From Oehlia diaphana (taxonomy: Eukaryota > Glomeromycota > Glomeromycetes > Glomerales > Glomeraceae), in the NCBI GenBank assembly GCA_003833135.1, contig QZLH01000093.1, forward strand, positions 137,869 through 155,263: DNA of 17,395 bases, read 5' to 3'. Positions 8,262-16,374 of this stretch are shown here, in pieces (position 1 is the first letter of the stretch; each line of letters starts with the position of its first letter). The notes under the pieces are model-generated. The model ran no database searches, was not told where the DNA came from, and saw only the letters and a list, made by a program, of their open reading frames with translations. Position numbers and translations under genes: made by a program.

Positions 8262-10140
8262 ATGTCTGACCTTATAGATTCCAACGTCATTGTGACAGTA
8301 AAAACTATGGCAGACGCTAGAATTGTCCGTTTAAATCTCACAGATAATTTACTAATAATTCGTCAAGAACTTGAAAAGAAGAAATTTATTGATAACACAT
8401 TGTTGTTTTCAAAAAAGTATTTTGAAAGTAGCAATTATGATAATGTTAATTATGGATTTACTGAAATAGAACTTGAAGAAGAGGAGAATTATCTTCTAGC
8501 TGAAATTATCGATGAAAATAATATTTTATATTTAAACAATGTTCAGAACCTGTTTGGAAATGTTTGAATGAATTACGTAAATTAGATTATGGACTTACCA
8601 TGACTTCTAATGGAATTAAGAGAGCAGATAAGAGAGCGTTTGAAATGAAAAATTGTATATTGGAAATTGTTAATAAAGAATGCGAAACAGGAGTATTCAT
8701 ATCTGAGTCAAGTGAAGATTTGATGATGGATAAAAATTTATTTTTTAATAGTGATATTAATATACAGTATTTCATAAAGTTGGGAATAGGGGCGTCAATC
8801 AGAACGTCAAAGAGTAAAGAATTTTGTGTTGAAACTAATTACTTTTATCGTTTTACAAAGTATGGTAAAGCATCATTGAAATTGAAATATGAGCATTTAG
8901 AAGCAACTCAGGAATTTATTGAAGTAGTTGAAAAGGCAATAAATTCCAAAGATCCTGCCGAACAATTTAAGCAAATTCTTAAAGATTTCGGTCAATTTAT
9001 TCCAACCGAAGTTATTTTAGGTGGAAGAATTCATTATGATGATTTTGCGGGATTAGTTAACCAAAGTATAGAAGACCTTAAAATAAAAATGAGAAAAACT
9101 TCTACTCGTTTAAAAGAAAAATCAAGCTATAAATATACGAAAATTATTGGAGGCGTACAACCAGATGATATTGAAAATTTAGATATAAGAAATTGGGTTG
9201 GCTCTTTAAAAAATTATACAGTAGGTATTGGGATTGTATAGAATTTCGCAATCCGATTAGTATTTTTCAGTTTTTACCCAAAGATTTACATAAACGAATC
9301 ATTAAGTCTGTTGGAATGAAGATTCATTATTTAACTACTGAAAATCATAATTGTATTTTGGAAGAATTTAGAAAGCCAATAAAATATAATTTGAATATAC
9401 CTTCTCACGTCAAAAATATTATTAATGACAAAGATACAGATTGTAAAATATTTGCAACCGTTACGGAAGTATCGAAATCAAAGAATTACTTTTTTACTTG
9501 TCAAGTCCTTTGTCCATCAAATGGAAAACCAAGTCTTATAATTCATTGTGTACAAAGCTTGTTTAAAATCTTTAAAAGGCGTGAATGCAAATTAAAAATT
9601 GGGTGGATGGTAATCGGATACTATAGAGATTTCAATATTGATTATAATACTCGACTAGACATCCTGCGCTATGATTATGATTCCAATGCACCAGAAACAG
9701 ATAATCTAATCGAATCTGATTCAAAAGTCCCAATTTACTTAGGAATTCCTGTGGTATATGAATATCCTAATAACGAATCTCTTATTATCGGATATTATTA
9801 CAGACAACACGAGAATAATAAAATTAAGGCATGTACTTTCGCTTATTGTTTAAAAGATAAGTGCCTTGTAAAATTGCCTAATTTTACATTTTACACACTT
9901 AAAATTACAAAATATCATAACCGTGATGCCTGTGATATAATTACGCTTAGAAAAAAAGAATATAGTAATTTTAATACTGAATCTCCAAAATTTGTTAGCA
10001 TATATTCTGACGAAAAAACTGATTGTATTTTTTTGAAACAAAGAAATGGGCAAGTTAAAATTAAAAAAATTGGTAACGACAATACGGCAATATTATCGGT
10101 TAAGTGTGCAATCTTTGATCCATATACCAGGTACTATTAG
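8262..10140 (+). pseudogene. MACPF-like region of composite gene, two frame breaks
   Basis: Three consecutive frames make up one coding region: 8262-8567 (ATG start), 8564-9241 and 9193 to about 10130. The first holds a short N-terminal domain (VTVKTMADARIVRLNLTDN). The second carries IPTEVILGGRIHYDDF and KIIGGVQPDDIENLDIRNW. The third continues YWDCIEFRNPISIFQFLPKD, then a beta-rich tail including KPSLIIHCVQ and KLPNFTFYTLKI. The ILGGR and IIGG-P...W plus SIF-LLP pattern is that of the MACPF-like family expanded in glomeromycotinan fungi. MACPF proteins can insert into membranes, but no activity is shown here. Frames change near 8561-8567 and 9215-9226, each a net shift of one base in the same direction, so either decay or assembly error is possible. 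A local stop lies at 10138-10140, but a GT donor at 10131 allows continuation into the coiled-coil exon. Confidence 0.7.
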
Positions 10141-10219
10141 TTATTATTAATTTTGTTTTAATTTTCATATAATTAAATTTATATTAAGTATATATATACT
10201 TTTTTCCAAAAAAAAAAAG
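10131..10219 (+). other. Predicted 89-nt intron joining MACPF-like and coiled-coil exons
   Basis: The donor is cag|gtacta at 10131. The acceptor is aaaag|tgag at 10219, preceded by a T-rich then A-rich tract. Splicing leaves two bases of a codon before the intron and one after it, entering exactly the open coiled-coil frame. The donor is not the preferred GTAAGT/GTATGT, and the acceptor has an unusual A run, so confidence is moderate. Confidence 0.5.
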
Positions 10220-10940
10220 TGAGTATTCGAATCATGAGTTAGATAAAAGAATCACAAAATATGATTCTCTAGATAAAATTGCTGTCTTCGATAAACACGA
10301 AGATAAAGATGATATTATTAATAAACTCCAGCAACAAACCGAGAAACTAGAGAGAAAATTGAATGAAGAAACCAGAAAGTATCAAGTTTCCCAAGACAAG
10401 TTAGACGTGGGAAAAAGTAGTAAGTTAAGCGAGGAAAAAAGTGAGTTAGACGAAGATACAATAAAACATCAAGATTCTATAGAAAAATTTACCACTCTCA
10501 ATGACCAATTAATTACTAAAGATATTAATAAATTTCGGCAACAAACCGAGAAACTAGAGAGACAATTGAATGAAGAAACTGGAAAGTATCAAGTTTCCCA
10601 AGACAAGTTAGACGTGGGAAAAAGTAGTAAGTTAAGCGAGAAAAAAAGTGAGTTAGACGAAGAAAAAAGTGAGTTAGACGAAGAAACAATAATACATCAA
10701 GATTTTATAGAAATATTTCCCGCTCTCGATGATCAATTAATAACTAAATATGATCATATTAATAAATTTCAGCAACAAACTGAGAAACTAGAGAGACAAT
10801 CATTGAATGAAGAAACCGGAAAGCATCAAGTTTTTCGGGATAAATTTATATCCTTTAATAACAAACTAAAAGATAAAAAAGTAGCAGAAAATGATGATAA
10901 TTTTGCTCAAGAAATCGAAAAAAATGAAAATGAAATTTAG
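10220..10940 (+). pseudogene. Coiled-coil segment of composite gene, ends at in-frame TAG
   Basis: The frame is open from 10188 to a TAG at 10938-10940 and contains no methionine. It must therefore be an internal exon (or a relic) rather than the start of a gene. It encodes highly charged Glu/Lys/Gln-rich sequence with heptad character (LQQQTEKLERKLNEE), in tandem copies starting at 10329, 10536 and 10770. The frame continues straight past the TAG into Sel1 repeats. Comparison with a downstream Sel1 unit, where the same position is Lys (AAA), shows the TAG is a nonsense change inside the gene. A coiled coil between the MACPF-like and Sel1 regions would suit oligomerisation, which is inference. 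Confidence 0.65.
10329..10850 (+). repeat. Coding tandem repeat, units of 207 and 234 nt
   Basis: Three copies of a unit beginning at the QQTEKLER motif start at 10329, 10536 and 10770; the third is partial. The second unit is 27 bases longer, from an extra seven residues (duplicated EEKSELD-type block) and two residues near TKYDH. Both copy-length changes keep the frame, as expected under past selection on the protein. Confidence 0.75.
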
Positions 10941-12374
10941 ACATTTAAACGGTATGAAAAATCAGCTAAACAAGATGATAGTGATGCACAAAATTATTTA
11001 GGATATTTTTATGAAAATAATTTAGGAGTACAAAAAGATTTAGAAAAAGCTTTTTATTGGTATCAAAGATCAGCAGAAAATGGAAATAAACTTGCACATT
11101 ATAATCTAATTTCATATTATTTAAATGGATGGAAAATTGATGAAGAATTAGTTAAACAAGAAAATGATAAAATGCAATATATATTGGGGTATTTTTATGA
11201 AATAAAGAAAGATTCAGAAAAATCATTTTATTGGTATCTAAAATCAGCAGAAAATGGTAATAAGTTTGCACAATATAATTTAGGTTTGTATTATCAAAAT
11301 GGATGGGGAATTGAAAAAGATGAAATTAAAGCATTTAAATGGTATAAAAAATCAGCTAAACAAGATAATAGTGATGCACAAAATTATTTAGGATTTATTT
11401 ACAAAAATGGTATAAATACTATACAAAAAGATTTAGAAAAATCTTTTTTTTGGTACCAAAAATCAGCAATAAATGGTAATAAGATTGCACAATATAATTT
11501 AGGGAATTTTTATCAATATGGATGGGGAATTAAAAAAGATGAAATTGAAGCACAGAAATGGTATAAAAAATTGGCTGGACAACATAATAAATTTTTTCTT
11601 AAAAATGAGGAATTATTACAAAATATAAATGCAGAAAATAAAGAAACTACAATTAATGATATTACTAATGATAATCCTTTTAATTATATTCAATTTAATG
11701 AACCTATCATCAATACAAACTGTGAAATTGATTCAATATTTATTACAGTAAAAGCAACCATTTCTCCTGGAATTTCTGATACTTCATATATTGAAGTAGA
11801 AAAGTTGCAAAAATTACTTATTAATCGAAAAGATGATATTGATCATATATTAGAATTGCAACCCGTGTATACCATAGGAATTGACTTTCAAAAAAACTCT
11901 ACCAGACCATGCATTGCCTGTTGGGTTGCTAAATCACTTGACATTACAGTCTTGAAATGTCTTGAAACTATATTTGAAAATCAGTTTAATATTATATATA
12001 AAATAGTAACGCCTTTAAATGAGAACAATAATCAGAATTTAAATAACAGTAAAGAATTTGATGATAATAGTTTGACTAGTTACTATAATGAAGAAAATTT
12101 AGAAGAGGAAAATCGTGATAAAAATAATTACGGTAATAGTAGTGGCAGTGGTAGTAATAATGATCATAATAGTAACAATAATAATGGTAACAATAATAAT
12201 AGCAGCAATAGTAATAATAATAATAAAAGTGGTGATGGTAGTAACAATATTAGTAATAATAATAATGGTGATGGTAGCAATAATAATAATGGTGGTGAAG
12301 ATGATGGTGTAATGGTGGTGGCGGTAGTAATGGTAATGATATTAATAAGAGTATCTTCATTTCATCTAGAGTAA
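10941..12374 (+). pseudogene. Sel1-repeat segment of composite gene
   Basis: Same frame as the coiled coil, open from 10941 to 12374; the first ATG is at 11172. About five Sel1-like repeats occur, e.g. FKRYEKSAKQDDSDAQNYLG (10944), FYWYLKSAENGNKFAQYNLG (11226), FKWYKKSAKQDNSDAQNYLG and FFWYQKSAINGNKIAQYNLG, ending near 11610. Sel1 repeats are short helical hairpins that form protein-binding solenoids. After them comes a non-repetitive region (CEIDSIFITVKATISPGISD; QPVYTIGIDFQ) that I do not recognise, then an Asn/Ser/Gly tract. The frame leaves the coding path near 12300-12310 within that tract. The residues after this point (VVAVVMVMILIR) are an artefact of the shifted frame. If the TAG at 10938 is real, translation from 11172 would need a new promoter, which is not visible. 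Confidence 0.75.
12117..12335 (+). repeat. Asn/Ser/Gly-coding microsatellite-like tract
   Basis: The tract is degenerate trinucleotide DNA of the aat/ggt/agt/gat type and encodes an Asn/Ser/Gly/Asp linker. Such tracts are slippage-prone. A one-base phase change occurs inside it near 12308, after which the gene continues in another frame. A long Met/Val/Ile-rich frame here is only an out-of-frame reading of the same repeat. Confidence 0.7.
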
Positions 12375-13200
12375 ATGCAGTTGTTGATTCAAAGTACTCT
12401 CAAGATTTTAGAATTAATGTTGAGCTTTGGGCAAATTTTGAAGATACTCTAAAATATAATATTGATGTATATGCTTGCGGAATTGGAGAATTGCTTAATA
12501 ATACATGTCCATCACTTAATAAAATAGGTTTTGGTTATATACTTCAATCTATTAAAGTTCAAGTTTCCCCATTACCTAATAATGGAGGTGATTTGTTTGA
12601 CTTAAAAAGAGGTTCACAGCCAACACAATTAAATCAAAATGTTGAATTTTTAGTAGGTAGTGAAATGAATATTAATGGAAACATTGGAATATCAAAAACG
12701 CCAGGTGTTGATATTACAGGTGGATATAAAAAGAATAATAATAATATTCTTCACGCGAATGGGAATTTAACTACAAAGGTCCTATTGATAAAGGAGAGTA
12801 TTGGTTATATGAACGTAACAAAAATCTTGATAAAAATGATAGTACTTATGCTCCTAGAGTACATTCTGGCGAGTGGTTTGTTAAAGATGGGATGCATGGA
12901 TTTTGCATTACTATTACTCAGGTATTACGTTATGAGATCACTCATTGGTGGCATAAAATCCCTCTAAACATGAAAACTTTGTTGCAGAGGTTTCCTATTA
13001 TGGCTCACAATCTTGAAGTAACTTTTAATGACCTCAACGACTTTAATAACAAATTCAAAAAGCTAAAATCAATGTATAGTACTAGTGGCAATATCACAAA
13101 TACTGTTGGCAGCAATGAAATGGAAAATAAAGTTAAAACACCAAATATTGAAAATTTGAATGAGATTGGGAAGATTGAACGTTCATTGGGTTCAGTTTAA
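12320..13200 (+). pseudogene. C-terminal region of composite gene, one further frame break
   Basis: Coding resumes in a second frame with SIFISSRVNAVVDSKYSQDF, ELWANFEDTLKYNIDVYACG, LNKIGFGYILQSIKVQVSPL and VEFLVGSEMNINGNIGISKT. Near 12740-12755, in an AAT microsatellite, it changes phase again and continues as YKGPIDKGEYWLYERN, APRVHSGEWFVKDGMHGFCI and RFPIMAHNLEVTFNDLNDF to a TAA at 13198-13200. Regular beta-strand-like spacing and amino-acid use show real coding sequence. I do not recognise the family. A possible AATAAA signal lies about 125 bases downstream. It is probably the C-terminus of the same composite protein. Confidence 0.65.
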
Positions 13201-13203
13201 AAC

Positions 13204-13778
13204 AATGAAATTATCATATGTATTATTGAACAATATAGTATTTTATTATTCATTATTTTCCGTATATCTATAAGTTTTTGCTCAACACTGATTATAGAGT
13301 ATTTACAAATCTTTTCTTTTTACATAAAATAAATCACTATTTAATTAAGTTAAATCTGTTTTCAAGAATATCACGTAAACACTATTACTATTTTTTATTA
13401 TTTATATGATTATTTTTTAGTAACCAGACTGGAAGCGAACAAATTAGATTCTGAAAAATTTGCCAATAATATGCAATTGTTCATCTTTGATTTAGTTAAG
13501 TGAAAACCGCTCTATCAACATATAATAATAAAATATCTGCTGAAAACCTACTATATTAATATTGTTCTTGGTAAAGTCAAATTTAAAAAGATCGGTTCAT
13601 GATATCAGAAAATAAAGTACGTTAACCACATTTATTAATTTATTACATTGAAAAAGAGTAAATTTTACAGTGCAGCGATCTTTGATAATAATTTATAAAT
13701 AAAATTCGGAATTAACTTTTTTTTGTCAATATTGTCATTAAACCTCATGAATATTATCGAAATAAATACAATAAAAGT
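13204..13778. other. 3' flank and spacer
   Basis: AT-rich DNA with AATAAA near 13326. One possible exon fragment lies at 13421-13503 after an acceptor-like tattttttag, reading RLEANKLDSEKFANNMQLFI and ending in TGA. It is unrecognised and too short to call. Nothing else was seen. Confidence 0.35.
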
Positions 13779-13950
13779 ATTGATTGGATTGATAAATATT
13801 GCGTTTATAATATTCAATAATAATAAAGAAATCGGATTCGAAAGAAAAGTGTTACGTGCAAATTGAAGAAATTTACATCTAGCACTTAAGCCTTTCGGTC
13901 AGTTTTTTAACCCGCACTTGAACTCGAGTACATTTCCTATTTCTCATTAA
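13779..13950 (+). pseudogene. TKL kinase N-lobe fragment K5
   Basis: The plus strand reads IDWIDKYCVYNIQ (13779), typical of the N-terminus of these kinases. In another frame it continues NNNKEIGFERKVLRAN, TGA (13864-13866), RNLHLALKPFGQFFNP, and the frame stays open to TAA at 13948. The order KEIG...RAN-RN and LALKPF corresponds to the glycine-loop strand and the VALK lysine strand (K4: VDIGRGNFGEVSRAN...VALK). The glycine loop itself is damaged. No C-lobe follows, so this is a truncated relic. Confidence 0.6.
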
Positions 13951-14090
13951 TTATAAAAATACCAGTTATTTTAAAATTTACATGTCAAATTATATAGATT
14001 TCAAAGCTTTTTCTGATTTTTTTTTTTGCACCATTTCCGCCACTTTTGTTGCGCAAATTTCAGTTATTGAAAGGTTTTTTTAATCTTATT

Positions 14091-14555
14091 CTATTTCAGT
14101 TGATAACGATGTCCTAAGTTATATTGACCGAAATTTTCTTCTGTTGCTGAGTTAAATAAAACATCAAACTCGTCTTTCTTTTCTTAATACATATTTATAA
14201 CAACAATCAAATTATTTTATGGTAATTCCACTTATAATATAATTCATTGCGACTGATAAAATCAAGGCATAATATTCAATGTATATCTTTGTTAAATAGC
14301 TAGAGTTATTTTTTCTAAAATTTTTCGCGAAGCTTTGAAGAATTTTAAACCTTATCTCCAAGTGCGTATAATATTTTTACTAAAAAAAATAATAAGTAAA
14401 ATAAAAAATCAATCGTATTTTTTATGAACTTACTACTAAGCAATTTCAATTTTTCAAAGATGAAATAAAAAGAATTTTTACTAATTGGGATGTGACTGGT
14501 ATACAATGAATCAAAACAATCAGGTAAATTAGTGAAATCCTGTCCGTTACTATTA
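14091..14555 (-). pseudogene. Sel1-repeat gene relic
   Basis: A minus-strand exon from 14555 to 14434 follows a ttatag acceptor and ends at a GTAAGT donor. It reads NGQDFTNLPDCFDSLYTSHI and SKNSFYFIFEKLKLLS. A 54-nt intron (14433-14380) leads in phase to KILYALGDK. Further down, 14183-14091 reads KKDEFDVLFNSA and ENFGQYNLGHRYQ, matching a Sel1 repeat (KDE...SA...AQYNLG). The stretch between has stops and no intact repeat. The splice-consistent first exons suggest a gene that was once functional. It may be the tail of a kinase-Sel1 protein, but no kinase part is visible. Confidence 0.5.
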
Positions 14556-14613
14556 CTATAACACAAAGATCCGAAAACAAAAATTTTTATGATAGGTTTA
14601 CATTATTTTGCAG

Positions 14614-15319
14614 AACGGAAATTCACGTAATTATTTAGATACAAATTATAATAAATTAAGTTGGAATACTAAGACTTTGCGATTTATGGCATATTTCATA
14701 ACTGATACTATGGGAGTAATGGGACTATATAAACCTGTCAGATTATAATGAATTCATAAATATGTTTCCTGAATTTAAATTATACCAAAGCTGCCGATAT
14801 TTGTAGTTTTAATTATAATCAAATAGACTTTAAAAAAGCAAAATTGAAGCAGAAGAAATTAAATAACAATATATCTGATTAGTTTAAGTTTATCATATAA
14901 ACATGTTCAGAGCTAGGTTGCCTAATTTTAATAATCTTCCAGAATTAATAAATTCTGATGATTATTACAAATGATATGATTATTATAATGAGCGAAATAT
15001 ATTCAGATATGTTTATACATTAAGAATATTCAACATAAATAAATAATTACTAGGGAATGGATGTCATTATAAAATCCGAATGGCAAAAATTCCCGAAGAT
15101 GAAAACTCCATCATAAAGTTAAAGATCAAAGGTAATTATTTTTTTTTTAGTAATTCAAAAAGAATACCAGAAACAAATGGTTCTTCCCAAAACTCAATAT
15201 GATGATAAATATGTTAACTACAAATGCTCATTATATCCTAATCAGAATATTGCTTGAGAACTATTTTTTACAGAATATATAAATATACAGGTCAGTAATA
15301 CTTTCTTAAATTTTGCAAG
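14614..15319 (+). pseudogene. Unrecognised broken gene
   Basis: Protein-like stretches follow one another on the plus strand through several frame changes. They are NYLDTNYNKLSWNTKTLRFM (after a ttgcag acceptor ending 14613), SDYNEFINMFPEFKLYQ, AADICSFNYNQIDFKKAKLK, MFRARLPNFNNLPELINSDD, MDVIIKSEWQKFPKMKTPS and QMVLPKTQYDDKYVNYKCSL. The last block contains an in-frame TGA at 15255-15257. Composition is far from random AT-rich translation, so a former gene is likely. Family unknown. Confidence 0.45.
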
Positions 15320-15768
15320 ACGACGATACTGGAGTCTCATAATTCCTTGGACAATGAATTAAAGATTTAAATTTGAAACCATTCACATGCATGCATGATC
15401 AATGAACAATGAACAAGCATCAAATTTGATTTGGTCAGTATTCTCTCATTTGGTTCATGATTCAAAAAGTTAGTTTACGTTTGGTACGAGTGTCCTTGTC
15501 ATATGATTGCGCCGTTCACATTTTGCTATATATATATATATATATATAGCAAAATTCTCTGTTTTGAGGTCTACTGGTTTCGGATAAGCATGTTGACTCT
15601 ATCATTTAAATTTTATAACAAGAGAATAATGTGTTTGGTTTCCTTTACATATAATACATGTATTTTTTTTATTACGTGTAGTAGATAAATATAACAAATT
15701 GACCTCTTACGTTTTGATGAAATAATAATATAAAAATACATTTTAATCAGTAAAATAATAAAATTTCA
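15320..15768. other. AT-rich spacer with perfect palindrome
   Basis: No coding signal was found. A 61-codon open frame across 15503-15688 is produced by the TA repeat and is not believed. The notable content is the palindrome at 15520-15555. Confidence 0.45.
15520..15555. repeat. 36-bp perfect palindrome with (TA)11 core
   Basis: The arms attttgc (15520-15526) and gcaaaat (15549-15555) flank 22 bases of alternating TA, giving exact dyad symmetry. It can form a hairpin or cruciform. The non-TA arms being symmetrical makes it more than a simple microsatellite. Confidence 0.8.
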
Positions 15769-16037
15769 GTTGCCAATATTTCGATATTCATTTTAAAATG
15801 TGTCAGAGTAAAATTCTTAGAGATCGACATTCGACAAGCAACCGTTGTTGATTTATACTTAAATGTTGACATTTTATTACAAAAAAGAGTTATTGACAAT
15901 TAAGAAAAGCTAATAAGAAATTGATAGACTTTAAAAAAAAGATCCTGGCTGAAAATAGCGTTATTAAAAAATCAGAAAATTTCTTATTAGTTTACACGTA
16001 CATTTGGACATCGTATCGTCACGTGACCTTATTTTAA
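15769..16037 (+). other. Unrecognised coding relic, possibly coiled coil
   Basis: After an acceptor-like tttcag, a frame reads VKFLEIDIRQATVVDLYLNV and ILLQKRVIDN to TAA (15901). In another phase, from 15897, LRKANKKLIDFKKKILAENS runs on to TAA at 16035-16037. Leu/Lys/Asn-rich spacing is compatible with a coiled coil. Family unknown. It lies upstream of K4 on the same strand. Confidence 0.35.
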
Positions 16038-16362
16038 AATTTTATAAAAAAAATTTTAATACACCTCACGTACAGATTAAAAGTTATATCCAGAAATTTT
16101 TAATTCCTTTTAGAAATTGATTTATATCTATAATTTATTTATTATATAAGCGAGGTAAATATTTATAAGAAAAACTGGGTTCAAAATTAAATATTGTTGA
16201 TCAAATGCAGAATTGAAGTAGATTGGCAATATGCATAGTTACAAAAATTCCCATTATGCATAATATCTGATATGGCGCTAAAAAAAAAATTTTTTTCTTT
16301 TTTTTTCTTTTTCTTTTTTCTTTTTTTTTTAAAATAAATATAATTTCTCTATTATCACTGAA
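16020..16362 (+). promoter_or_regulatory. Upstream region of kinase K4
   Basis: Contains CACGTG (16020-16025), an E-box-type hexamer. It also has an A-run followed by a long pyrimidine tract of T with scattered C (about 16290-16330), then aaaataaatataa before the start codon. The T/A tract position parallels that of the gene at 8262. The 39-base CCAAT element is not present here. Regulatory roles are inferred from motif and position. Confidence 0.35.
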
Positions 16363-16374
16363 ATGTCAAAATGA
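16363..16374 (+). promoter_or_regulatory. Three-codon upstream ORF overlapping the kinase start
   Basis: The sequence atgtcaaaatga encodes Met-Ser-Lys-stop. Its TGA (16372-16374) overlaps the kinase ATG (16371-16373) in an ATGA arrangement. Scanning ribosomes would meet this ATG first, so it could lower kinase translation. The kinase start is supported by an in-frame stop at 16359-16361 just upstream. Confidence 0.5.

Noticed and set aside
8587..8775. 62-codon minus-strand frame
   Set aside because: Antisense to the MACPF-like coding region.
9221..9241. Possible 21-nt intron bridging the second frame break in the MACPF-like region
   Set aside because: Too short to splice. It would also remove residues conserved in the next frame (YWDCIE), so a frameshift fits better.
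9850..10053. 67-codon minus-strand frame
   Set aside because: Antisense to the MACPF-like tail.
12115..12312. Met/Val/Ile-rich 65-codon plus-strand frame resembling a membrane protein
   Set aside because: It is the Asn/Ser/Gly microsatellite read in the wrong phase.
15132..15150. Possible 19-nt intron (gtaatt...tttag)
   Set aside because: Too short for splicing. More likely a degraded splice site in a decayed gene.
15503..15688. 61-codon plus-strand frame with a Tyr-Ile repeat
   Set aside because: Created by the (TA)11 palindrome core; no other coding signal.
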